DNA from: JACDAL01 sp035646635
GTDB taxonomy: Bacteria; Actinomycetota; CADDZG01; WHSQ01
Assembly: GCA_035646635.1 (NCBI GenBank)
Contig: DASRPA010000187.1
Location: 1 to 9,680, forward strand
DNA: 9,680 bases
Reading direction: 5' to 3'
Part shown: one piece after another, positions 1-6,050 of the stretch
Layout: every line of letters starts with the position of its first letter
Position numbering within the stretch: position 1 is the first letter of the stretch
Translations under genes and position numbers: made by a program
Notes under the pieces: generated by a model
Told to the model about the DNA's origin: nothing
The model's database searches: none
The model's input: the letters and a program-made list of their open reading frames with translations, nothing else

Positions 1-653
1 TCCCCGAAACGCGGCGCGCCCTCGGCCGCGTCGCGAAAGGGCCCGTAGAAACTGGACGCGTACTTGACGGCGTAGGACAGGATCGGAGTGTGCTTGAAGC
101 CGCAGTCGTCGAGCGCGGCGCGAATGGCCTTGACCTGACCGTCCATCATCCCCGAAGGGGCCACGACGTCTGCGCCCGCCTCCGCCTGCGAGCAGGCGAT
201 CTGCCCGTAGACCTCGATCGTGGAGTCGTTTTCGACCTCGTCTCCCGCGAGCAGCCCGCAGTGGCCGTGGTCCGTGTACTCGCACAGACAGAGGTCGGCG
301 ATCACTACCATCTCGTCGGAGACCGCGTCCTTCAGAGCGCGTATCGCCTGCTGGATGATCCCAGTGGGACTGTGCGCCTCGGTCCCCGACGGGTCCTTGC
401 TCGCCGGCACCCCGAACAACAGAACGCCCGACACGCCGAGCCCGGCCAGCGCGCGCGCCTCCTTGCGGGCGCTGTCGAGCGTGTGCTGCAGCACTCCGGG
501 CATCGAGGCAATCGGAGCGGGCGCGTCGAGGCCCTCCTTCAAGAACAGCGGGGCGATGAGGTTCGCAGGTTGCAGGCGAGTCTCGGCGAAGGCGGCTCTC
601 AAGGCTGAGCTGCCCCGCAGCCTTCTTGGGCGCTCGGTAGGAAAGGGGGTCAT
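1..653 (-). CDS. hemB: Delta-aminolevulinic acid dehydratase (porphobilinogen synthase), 3' end cut by window edge
   Basis: HemB condenses two 5-aminolevulinate molecules to porphobilinogen in the cytoplasm. The first 217 codons are visible; the family is usually about 320-330 residues, so the last third lies outside the window. The N-terminus carries the typical NLIAPLFLKEG segment (residues 31-41). The zinc-site motif DLCLCEYTDHGHCG at 120-133 has cysteines 122, 124 and 132, so this is the zinc-cysteine type of enzyme. APSGMMDGQV follows at 165-174, and SYAVKYAS at 193-200 holds the first active-site lysine (K197). The second, Schiff-base lysine would lie beyond the edge. The ATG overlaps the hemD stop as ATGA, which supports this start and translational coupling. 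It is the last visible gene of the rex-hem operon. Confidence 0.97.
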   Translation of the reverse strand, partial: MTPFPTERPRRLRGSSALRAAFAETRLQPANLIAPLFLKEGLDAPAPIASMPGVLQHTLDSARKEARALAGLGVSGVLLFGVPASKDPSGTEAHSPTGIIQQAIRALKDAVSDEMVVIADLCLCEYTDHGHCGLLAGDEVENDSTIEVYGQIACSQAEAGADVVAPSGMMDGQVKAIRAALDDCGFKHTPILSYAVKYASSFYGPFRDAAEGAPRFG

Positions 654-1477
654 GTCTCCATCGTCCCACGGCTCTCGAGGCGCTCTGTGAGCGCACCAGC
701 GAGCCCGGCCGCAGTGTGCTCGCCGGCGACGAGGTCCACCCGGAAGCCCGCAGCTTCGGCGACCGCCGCGGTCTGAGGGCCGATGCAGACGACGAGCCGC
801 TCGGACGGATCGCCGGGTGCGAGACCCAGCTGCGAGGGGATGGCCACCTGCTCGGCGAAAGCGCGCGCGGCGGACCCGCTGGCAAAGGTCAGGACGTCGA
901 AGGCTCCGGCGCGCACGGCGTCCCTGGCCGCCCCCCCGCCCCGCAGTGGAAGAGTTCGGTAAGCGGCGACCTCATCGGGAATCCATCCACTCGCCCGCAG
1001 CGAGTCGATGAGATGCTTCGGCGCGCCCTCAGCCCTCGGCAGCAACACCTGCCCGGGGCCTCTTCCAATCGCCTCCGCCAGCGCCTCTGCGGTCGATTCC
1101 TGCGGCTCCAGGTCGGCGCGTATGCCCTTCTCCAAAAGCGCGGCGGCGGTGACCGGCCCCACCGCGGCGACCCTGGTGCGGCCCACCGCGCGGGCGTCGA
1201 GGCCGGCGTGGCCGAGGCGCTCGAAGACCTTGCTCACCGCGTTGACACTCGTGAAGACGGCCCACGTGTAGAGGCCCTCGGCGAGCTTCTTGAGGGCGAG
1301 GTCGAGCTCCGAGAACGACGCCGGGTCACCCACGGCGATCGTGGGGAGATAGACGACCTCGGCCCCCGCCCCTGTGAGCGCGTCCCCTAAAGGCCGGGAG
1401 CGCTCCCGATCTCGCGTCACGACCACTCGCAAGCCGTCGAGCGGGCGCCCGCCGGGGGTGTGATGGGAGGTACTCAA
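650..1477 (-). CDS. hemD: Uroporphyrinogen-III synthase
   Basis: HemD cyclises hydroxymethylbilane with inversion of ring D to give uroporphyrinogen III, the branch point for heme, siroheme and cobalamin. The frame shows the family's weakly conserved signposts in order: LRVVVTR near the start, YTWAVFTSVNAV, VAAVGPVTAAALLEKG, VLLPRAEGA, VAAYRT, FDVLTFASGSAARAF, and a C-terminal VCIGPQTAAVAEAAGF then HTAAGLAGAL. I place the start at the TTG whose bases overlap the hemC stop (TTGA), with GAGG about 10 bases upstream. This gives 275 residues, normal for the family. The frame is open further upstream, but there it would overlap hemC by about 250 bases with arginine-rich shadow sequence. A later TTG directly before RVVVTR is an alternative. 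There is no fused methyltransferase domain, unlike the cobA-hemD fusions of some actinobacteria. Confidence 0.93.
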   Translation of the reverse strand: MSTSHHTPGGRPLDGLRVVVTRDRERSRPLGDALTGAGAEVVYLPTIAVGDPASFSELDLALKKLAEGLYTWAVFTSVNAVSKVFERLGHAGLDARAVGRTRVAAVGPVTAAALLEKGIRADLEPQESTAEALAEAIGRGPGQVLLPRAEGAPKHLIDSLRASGWIPDEVAAYRTLPLRGGGAARDAVRAGAFDVLTFASGSAARAFAEQVAIPSQLGLAPGDPSERLVVCIGPQTAAVAEAAGFRVDLVAGEHTAAGLAGALTERLESRGTMET

Positions 1478-2421
1478 GTCGAGCCCGCCTCGGCATGGAC
1501 ATCGTCGAGGATGTCCTTGCCGCCCGAGTCGAGAATCGCCTCCGCGAGCTCGATGCCCAGGGCAGAGGCCTCGGAGGAGGGCCCCGAGATGCGGTCGCGC
1601 AGCCCGTGAGTACCGTCGGGAGCGCCGAGGAAGCCCATGACCACGAGGGTCGAGCCGTTCGCGGTAGCGAGGCAGCCGAGAGGCACCGAACAGCCGCCTT
1701 CCAGTCGCGCGGCGAAAGCCCGCTCGCATGCGACCTCTGCTTCCGAGGAGGGATCGCTCAACGGGGAGAGCAGAGCGGCGACCTCAGCCCGCCCGGTCGC
1801 GGTTTCGATGGCGAGAGCTCCCTGGCCCGGCGCCGGCACCCACCACGATTCGTCCAGGGGTCCCGCCTCGGCTTGCGCCTCGAGACGTTCGAGCCCCGCG
1901 GCCGCCAGCACTGCGGCGTCGATCTCGCCGCGAGCCACGGTGGCGAGGCGGGTGTCCACGTTTCCCCGCAGCTCCACCATCTCGAGGTCGGGCCGGGCCT
2001 CCAACGCCAGTGCCTGCCGGCGCATGCTGGAGGTGCCGACTCTGGCACCTGGGGGCAGGGAGCCGAGCCGCTCCTGACCGCTTGATCCGCGGCCCCCGAC
2101 TATCACGTCCCGGGGGTCCTCTCGCCGGGGCACACAGGCGATGACCGCACCCTCGGCCAGCTCGGCGGTCAGGTCTTTGGCGGAATGGACGGCGATGTCG
2201 GCCCGGCCGTCGAGGACCGCTCGCTCCACTTCGGCCATGAACAGGCCGGTGCCGGCGATGTCGGCGAACGGCCGCCGGTCCCGGTCGCCGGAGGTCGTCA
2301 CCACCTGCAACTCCACGTCGAGCCCGGGGTGGTGCTCGGCGAGCTGGGCGGCGACCAGCTCGGCTTGGCGCAACGCCAGACGGGAGCCGCGGGTTGCGAT
2401 CACCAGATGATCGAGTGGCAC
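1474..2421 (-). CDS. hemC: Porphobilinogen deaminase (hydroxymethylbilane synthase)
   Basis: HemC polymerises four porphobilinogens to hydroxymethylbilane on a covalently bound dipyrromethane cofactor. At 315 residues the length is typical. The N-terminus VIATRGSRLAL is canonical. AVHSAKDL at 77-84 supplies the catalytic aspartate (D83, equivalent to E. coli D84). GTSSMRRQAL at 129-138 and ELRGNVDTRL at 150-159 hold substrate-carboxylate-binding arginines. LEGGCSVPLG at 240-249 contains the cofactor-binding cysteine C244. The start is GTG, 7 bases after the hemA stop. No strong Shine-Dalgarno is visible, so translation probably depends on coupling to hemA. Its stop overlaps the hemD TTG start. 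Confidence 0.98.
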   Translation of the reverse strand: MPLDHLVIATRGSRLALRQAELVAAQLAEHHPGLDVELQVVTTSGDRDRRPFADIAGTGLFMAEVERAVLDGRADIAVHSAKDLTAELAEGAVIACVPRREDPRDVIVGGRGSSGQERLGSLPPGARVGTSSMRRQALALEARPDLEMVELRGNVDTRLATVARGEIDAAVLAAAGLERLEAQAEAGPLDESWWVPAPGQGALAIETATGRAEVAALLSPLSDPSSEAEVACERAFAARLEGGCSVPLGCLATANGSTLVVMGFLGAPDGTHGLRDRISGPSSEASALGIELAEAILDSGGKDILDDVHAEAGST

Positions 2422-2428
2422 GGCGAAC

Positions 2429-3703
2429 TCAGTCTTCGTCGAGCTCGAACAGCTCCCGCAGGGCCGACAGGTGGAGCTTGCCTTGTTGAGACGAGGGCAT
2501 CTCCTTGGCGCGACTGATCGGTTCGTGCAGCAGCTTGGCTACGAGGCGGCGGGAGAGCTTGTCGACGGCCTCCACGATGGCGTCGTCGACACCGGCTCGG
2601 CGCCGGAAGCGCTCCATCTCGGCGGCGCGCGCCTTCTCTGCCTGCGCCACGAGGCGGGACACGACCGGCGCGACCTCGTCGGCGCGCTCCCACTCCATAA
2701 AGCGGCCGACCTCTGCGGCGACGATCGCCTCGACCTTTGAAACCTCCGAGAGGCGGCTGCCGAGACTCGTCTCCACGACCCGGGCCAGGTCCTCGAGGTC
2801 TCTGACGGTGACGCCCTCGATTCGCCTCACCTCGGGATCGACATCGTGCGGAACCGCGATGTCGATCACCAGCAGGTCTTGCGACGGCCCCCTGCGAGAA
2901 CGGGCGCGACGCATCGTGGCGGAGTCGATGACCGCCCCGGGAGCAGTCGTCGAGCAGATCACGATGTCGGCGCTCGTCAGCGCTTTTTCCAAGTCCTCGA
3001 AGGGGAGGGGGGCCGCGCCGTAGCGCTGCGCGAGATCGCGGGCGCGCTCCTCGCGCCGGTTGACCACGACGACGTCTGTGACGCCGGCGCGCTCGAGCGC
3101 TTTCATCGCCAAGCGCCCCATCTTTCCGGCTCCCACCAGCAGGACTTTCTTGCCGGCCAGCGAGCGCTCGGAGAAGGCCCGCCTCGCGAAGTCGACCGCG
3201 GCGGAAGACACGGAGACCGGATTGCGAGCGATGTCGGTCTCGGCGCGCGCCGCCTTGCCGACCTTGAGGGCCTGACGGAAGGCGTGCCCCAGCGTGCGGT
3301 GCACCAGGTCCTCTGTCTGGGCGGCCTGAAACGCTCGCCGCACCTGCCCCAGGATCTCCGATTCCCCAACCACCATCGAGTCGATGCCCGAAGCGACTCG
3401 GAACAGATGCCTGATCGCGCCGTCGTCGTGATACGTGTAGAGGTGGTCGGAGAAGTCTTCGGGCGCGACGTGGCGAAACTCCCCCAGGAAGTTGCGCAAG
3501 TCTTGGGCGCCGCGGTGGAATCTCGGAACCGAGGCGTAGACCTCGATGCGGTTGCAGGTGGACAGCACCACGCCCTCCAGGACGTGCTCGTAGGTAGAGA
3601 GCTGATGGAGCGCCTTCGGGAGAGTGTCCTCCGGAATCGCCAAACGGCCGAGGAGACCAAGAGGAGCGGTCTTGTGGTTGAGGCCAAGAGCGATGACGGG
3701 CAT
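2429..3703 (-). CDS. hemA: Glutamyl-tRNA reductase
   Basis: HemA reduces glutamyl-tRNA(Glu) with NADPH to glutamate-1-semialdehyde, the first committed step of the C5 tetrapyrrole route. The 424-residue product has IALGLNHKTAP at 4-14 and VVLSTCNRIEVYA at 45-57 with the catalytic cysteine C50. Then come GIDSMVVGESEILGQVRRAF, GHAFRQALKVGKAARAETDI, the NADPH-binding VLLVGAGKMGRLA, and a helical C-terminal dimerisation domain. The chosen ATG lies 5 bases after the rex stop and gives the canonical N-terminus. The frame is open about 270 bases further upstream, but only as a shadow of rex. One oddity is that residues after HKTAP read LGLLGR, where many homologues keep a V-x-x-RE or V-x-x-LE pattern, so the conserved glutamate is replaced by glycine. 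hemL, needed for the next step, is not in the window. Confidence 0.98.
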   Translation of the reverse strand: MPVIALGLNHKTAPLGLLGRLAIPEDTLPKALHQLSTYEHVLEGVVLSTCNRIEVYASVPRFHRGAQDLRNFLGEFRHVAPEDFSDHLYTYHDDGAIRHLFRVASGIDSMVVGESEILGQVRRAFQAAQTEDLVHRTLGHAFRQALKVGKAARAETDIARNPVSVSSAAVDFARRAFSERSLAGKKVLLVGAGKMGRLAMKALERAGVTDVVVVNRREERARDLAQRYGAAPLPFEDLEKALTSADIVICSTTAPGAVIDSATMRRARSRRGPSQDLLVIDIAVPHDVDPEVRRIEGVTVRDLEDLARVVETSLGSRLSEVSKVEAIVAAEVGRFMEWERADEVAPVVSRLVAQAEKARAAEMERFRRRAGVDDAIVEAVDKLSRRLVAKLLHEPISRAKEMPSSQQGKLHLSALRELFELDED

Positions 3704-3708
3704 TGGGC

Positions 3709-4392
3709 TCAGGACGGGGGGAGGTTGAGCAGCCGGTTGGCCTCGCGGGCGGCCGCGATCGCCTGCGTGCGCTGCTGGTAGAAGGACAGGATCTGGAGCT
3801 CGATCGAGAGGTCGACCTTTCTGACGTTGACGTCGGGCGGGACATTGACCACTGTGGGGGCGAAGTTGAGTATCGACTTGACCCCGGCATCGACGAAGCG
3901 CTCGGCGACCTCCTGAGCCGACGCGGGGGGCGTGGCGATGATCCCGATGCAGAGACCGGTCTCGGCCACACACTCCTTCAGCTCGTCGAGATGGCGGACG
4001 ATCAGGCCCCCGACCTCTTCACCCACGGCCTCTGCTGAGTTGTCAAACAACGCGTCGATCCGAAAACCTCGCTCGGAGAAGCCTTTGTAGGAGGCGAGCG
4101 CACGGCCGAGGTTGCCGATCCCGACGATCGCCGTGGGCCAGTCCTGAGTGAGCCCCAGCTCGCGGGTTATCTGGTAGAGCAGATACTCAATGTCGTAGCC
4201 GACCCCTCTGGTCCCATACGAGCCGAGGTAGGAAAGGTCCTTTCTGACCTTGGCGGCGTTCACTCCTGCCAGGCGCGCCAACTCCTCGGAGGAGACCGTC
4301 AGCGCCCGCTGGTTCTCGGCGAGGTCGAGCAGGGCGCGGAGATAGATGGGGAGGCGGGCGACCGTCGCCTCCGGAATGGCTCTGCTGCGCAT
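3709..4392 (-). CDS. rex: Redox-sensing transcriptional repressor Rex
   Basis: Rex is a homodimeric repressor that leaves DNA when the NADH/NAD+ ratio rises. The 227-residue protein is full length. Residues 1-80 form the winged-helix DNA-binding domain, with the hallmark SSEELARLAGVNAAKVRKDLSYLGSYG spanning about 34-60 and RKDLSYLG as the recognition helix. A Rossmann NAD(H) domain follows, with IVGIGNLGRAL at 89-99 and the acidic strand end DALFD at 113-117. The C-terminal stretch VDLSIELQILSFYQQ is the dimer-swapping helix typical of the family. It is the first gene of the operon and is preceded by a perfect Rex operator, so it very likely represses itself together with hemACDB. The start is an ATG with no Shine-Dalgarno and may be translated from a leaderless transcript. 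Confidence 0.98.
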   Translation of the reverse strand: MRSRAIPEATVARLPIYLRALLDLAENQRALTVSSEELARLAGVNAAKVRKDLSYLGSYGTRGVGYDIEYLLYQITRELGLTQDWPTAIVGIGNLGRALASYKGFSERGFRIDALFDNSAEAVGEEVGGLIVRHLDELKECVAETGLCIGIIATPPASAQEVAERFVDAGVKSILNFAPTVVNVPPDVNVRKVDLSIELQILSFYQQRTQAIAAAREANRLLNLPPS

Positions 4393-4400
4393 AGGGGACC

Positions 4401-4431
4401 ATGCTATCGCAGCTTGTGAGCCAAATCACAA
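4401..4431 (-). promoter_or_regulatory. Probable rex-hem promoter, possibly leaderless
   Basis: On the minus strand TAGCAT (4406-4401) fits a TANNNT -10 element. TTGTGA, one half of the Rex operator (4431-4426), is a plausible -35 with a long 19-base spacer. Only 8 bases separate the -10 from the ATG and none look like a ribosome binding site, which is the spacing expected for leaderless actinobacterial transcripts. The -35 assignment is weak. Confidence 0.45.
4414..4431. promoter_or_regulatory. Rex operator (18-bp palindrome)
   Basis: The sequence TTGTGAGCCAAATCACAA is a perfect inverted repeat of TTGTGA and TCACAA with a 6-base spacer. This matches the established Rex operator pattern. It sits 22 bases upstream of the rex start codon, overlapping the place where the promoter -35 element should be, so bound Rex would block RNA polymerase. 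No second copy was found upstream of tlpA or the crp-family gene. By inference, it makes rex-hemACDB autoregulated by NADH/NAD+. Confidence 0.92.
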
Positions 4432-4596
4432 AGTCGGGGGTTTGGTTGGGTTGGTGGGTCGAGTGAGGGCCAGCGTGGGGCCGGGCCGGTGGTCAAAAGC
4501 GGACTGAGGACTTATGACCACCGGATTCGGTGCTCGAACGCGGACTGAGGACTTTTGACCACCATCGGGGGCCGGGTCGGGCGTGGAATGCCGGGC
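4432..4596. other. Non-coding stretch between ccdA and the rex operator
   Basis: This stretch has a GT-rich portion (4437-4463) followed by the inverted/direct repeat element annotated separately and a GC-rich tail to the ccdA stop. I see no open frame with protein-like features. A ccdA terminator would have to be here. The inverted repeat at 4488-4563 is the only candidate, but it lacks a clean hairpin followed by a T-run. Confidence 0.6.
4488..4563. repeat. 76-bp element: two 24-bp direct repeats bounded by 12-bp inverted ends
   Basis: Positions 4499-4522 and 4540-4563 are 24-bp direct repeats differing at one base (both begin GCGGACTGAGGACTT and end TGACCACC). The left edge GGTGGTCAAAAG (4488-4499) is the exact reverse complement of the right edge CTTTTGACCACC (4552-4563). 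The left edge also pairs, with one mismatch, with the end of the first direct repeat (TGACCACC, 4515-4522). The 9-bp string GGGGCCGGG lies just outside both ends (4477-4485 and 4568-4576). The layout resembles the terminal repeats of an insertion sequence whose body has been lost, or a regulatory hairpin after ccdA. No transposase remnant is present. The repeat itself is certain; its origin is inference. Confidence 0.85.
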
Positions 4597-5310
4597 TCAG
4601 AAGCTCCAGAAGTCGAGGTTCGCCGCAGTCATGCCCCTCTGCATCCACGCCGAGATCTCCGTTACCCGATCGGTGACAAACAGGAGCCCGACCACCACCA
4701 ACAGAGCGCCCCCGGCAAGGTTCAGCGCCCGGGTGTGAGCGCGCAGCCACTTGACCGCAGAGGCCAACTTCGCTATGCCGAGCCCGGCGAGGATGAACGG
4801 CACCCCCAGACCCAGGGAGTAGACGGCCAGCAGCACGGCCCCCTCGAGCACCGTGTCGCGCCCCGCCGCCAGGGTCAGGGCCGCGCCCATCGTGACCCCG
4901 ATGCAGGGGCTCCAGCCGAACGCGAACGCCCCTCCGAGGACCACGCTCCCCCACAAGCCCGCTTTGGGGGTCGGGTGGAAGCGCCGCTCCCGATAGAGCC
5001 ACGGGACGCGGATCACTCCCAGAAACACCAGCCCGAGCACGATGATGAGCACGCCCGAGACGCGCATCATGAGCTCGCGGTTGGAGCGCAGGACCGAGCC
5101 CAGCAGGGTGGCACTCGCCCCCAGCGCGACGAACACCAGCGTGAAGCCGAGCACGAATCCCATGGCGACGTAGGCGGTCTGGAAACCCTTTCGCTCCTCG
5201 GGCCCATAGCCGGACATGAACGAGAGGTATCCGGGCACCAACGGAAGCACGCACGGTGACAAGAACGACACCAGCCCGGCCGCAAACGCGATTGGAAGGG
5301 TCTCAACCAT
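4597..5310 (-). CDS. ccdA: CcdA-type cytochrome c biogenesis / thiol-disulfide transmembrane reductase
   Basis: CcdA moves reducing equivalents from cytoplasmic thioredoxin across the membrane to extracytoplasmic thioredoxin-like proteins, keeping apocytochrome c cysteines reduced for heme attachment. The 237-residue protein is rich in hydrophobic helices, about six. It has the two family cysteines: SFLSPCVLPLVPGYLSF with C20 in the first helix and FGWSPCIGVTMGAAL with C136 in the fourth. Length matches the DsbD-like CcdA family. The ATG overlaps the end of the tlpA-like gene by 8 bases, so translation is probably coupled. A longer frame reaching to about 5403 is rejected because the extra residues lie inside the thioredoxin gene and do not resemble the family. 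Its partner is almost certainly the upstream thioredoxin. Confidence 0.95.
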   Translation of the reverse strand: MVETLPIAFAAGLVSFLSPCVLPLVPGYLSFMSGYGPEERKGFQTAYVAMGFVLGFTLVFVALGASATLLGSVLRSNRELMMRVSGVLIIVLGLVFLGVIRVPWLYRERRFHPTPKAGLWGSVVLGGAFAFGWSPCIGVTMGAALTLAAGRDTVLEGAVLLAVYSLGLGVPFILAGLGIAKLASAVKWLRAHTRALNLAGGALLVVVGLLFVTDRVTEISAWMQRGMTAANLDFWSF

Positions 5311-5854
5311 CGCGGCGCACCAGGATGTCCAGCATCGTGAACAGCTCGTCGCGACGCAACAGGGGGCCGGCGACGTGGTCGATGACGATTCCGTCGGAGT
5401 CAATCAAGAACGTTTCGGGCTGTCCGGTGAGGCCGTAAGCGCGATAGATCGAACGCGTCTCGTCGCGCACGCTCGGGTAGCCGACTCCGTACTCCGCAAC
5501 GAACTCTCGGGCGTCGCTGCGGGCGTCGCGCACGTCGACGCCGAGGAAGGAGATCTGTCCCTCATAGGTGTCGTGCGCCTCTTCGAGCAGGGGCGCCTCG
5601 GCCTTGCAGGGCTCGCACCACGAGGCCCAGAAATTGATGACGAGCGGCTTGCCCTCGTAGTCCTCCAAGGAAGAGGTGCCGCCTCCCGCGAGAAGGGGGG
5701 CCGAAAAGGCGGGCGCACGCTCGCCGACCTGGGGTGCGGCCGGGGCCTTGACGACTCCGTAGGCAAGCAGGGCGATGAAGGCCAGCGCCGGCGCCACGAA
5801 CAGAGCGACCCTTCGTCGCACCCTGGGCGCATCCCGCTCCGTCGCTGTCTCCAT
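5303..5854 (-). CDS. Membrane-anchored TlpA/ResA-like thioredoxin
   Basis: This 183-residue protein has a short basic N-terminus, one hydrophobic segment at about 16-36 (signal anchor), and a redoxin/AhpC-TSA-type thioredoxin fold facing outward. INFWASWCEPCKAEAPLL at 73-90 contains the CEPC active site (C80, C83). SFLGVDVRD and the cis-proline region GQPETFLIDSDGIV follow. ResA/TlpA proteins reduce the CXXCH cysteines of apocytochrome c before heme ligation and are re-reduced by CcdA, encoded just downstream with an 8-base overlap. I chose the ATG at 5854 because it starts directly before a normal signal anchor. The open frame upstream to 6130 crosses the divergent promoter region and looks non-coding. 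No clear Shine-Dalgarno was seen. ResA and TlpA cannot be told apart here, so no symbol is given. Confidence 0.93.
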   Translation of the reverse strand: METATERDAPRVRRRVALFVAPALAFIALLAYGVVKAPAAPQVGERAPAFSAPLLAGGGTSSLEDYEGKPLVINFWASWCEPCKAEAPLLEEAHDTYEGQISFLGVDVRDARSDAREFVAEYGVGYPSVRDETRSIYRAYGLTGQPETFLIDSDGIVIDHVAGPLLRRDELFTMLDILVRRDG

Positions 5855-5916
5855 GGCTTCATTGTCTCGCGCCGCCCCTACTAGATGAAGCCGCGAACTT
5901 TTCTCGTCACCCACCG

Positions 5917-5946
5917 TTGACTTTGGAACACGGCCCCCTCTACATT
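5917..5946 (+). promoter_or_regulatory. Candidate sigma-A promoter for the Crp/Fnr-family gene
   Basis: TTGACT (5917-5922) and TACATT (5941-5946) are separated by 18 bases, a good match to a housekeeping promoter. Transcription would start near 5953, giving a leader of roughly 100 bases that begins almost at a strong hairpin (5957-5985). No equally clear promoter was found on the opposite strand for the tlpA-ccdA pair. Confidence 0.5.
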
Positions 5947-5956
5947 TCTCCTTGAG

Positions 5957-5985
5957 GAGGGGTGGGTGCAATGCGCCCACCCCTC
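5957..5985 (+). other. GC-rich hairpin at the predicted 5' end of the crp-family leader
   Basis: GAGGGGTGGG (5957-5966) pairs perfectly with CCCACCCCTC (5976-5985). The stem can continue by a G-T wobble and two G-C/C-G pairs to a 3-base loop. No T-run follows, so it is not a classical terminator. Its place just after the predicted transcription start suggests a 5' stabilising or regulatory element, or a dyad operator. Confidence 0.6.
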
Positions 5986-6010
5986 GTCCGCGCCTCGAGA
6001 CCATCCGGCC

Positions 6011-6028
6011 GTGCCGTGCCAACGGCAC
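6011..6028 (+). other. Short perfect hairpin just upstream of the ribosome binding site
   Basis: GTGCCGT (6011-6017) and ACGGCAC (6022-6028) form a 7-bp stem with a 4-base GCCA loop, ending 7 bases before the Shine-Dalgarno of the crp-family gene. It could modulate ribosome access or be a protein-binding dyad. Function is inferred from position only. Confidence 0.5.
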
Positions 6029-6035
6029 CTGACCA

Positions 6036-6043
6036 AGGAGGTG
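6036..6043 (+). promoter_or_regulatory. Strong Shine-Dalgarno fixing a TTG start
   Basis: AGGAGGTG ends 7 bases before the TTG at 6051. It is the best ribosome binding site in the window and decides the start of the Crp/Fnr-family gene, for which no ATG is available at the expected N-terminus. Confidence 0.8.
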
Positions 6044-6050
6044 CGGAGCC

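Noticed and set aside
1478..1729. N-terminal extension of the hemD frame to 359 residues
   Set aside because: The extra residues lie wholly inside hemC in another frame, are arginine-rich and resemble no HemD; normal family length is reached from the TTG at 1477.
2846..3781. 311-residue open frame on the plus strand opposite hemA
   Set aside because: It is antisense to a clear hemA, has no recognisable domain, and long antisense frames are expected in DNA this GC-rich.
2400..3971. 523-residue minus-strand frame overlapping hemA
   Set aside because: Arginine/proline/serine-rich shadow of hemA and rex in another frame.
4493..5254. 253-residue minus-strand frame overlapping ccdA
   Set aside because: Shadow of ccdA; ccdA has the conserved cysteine motifs and membrane helices, this frame does not.
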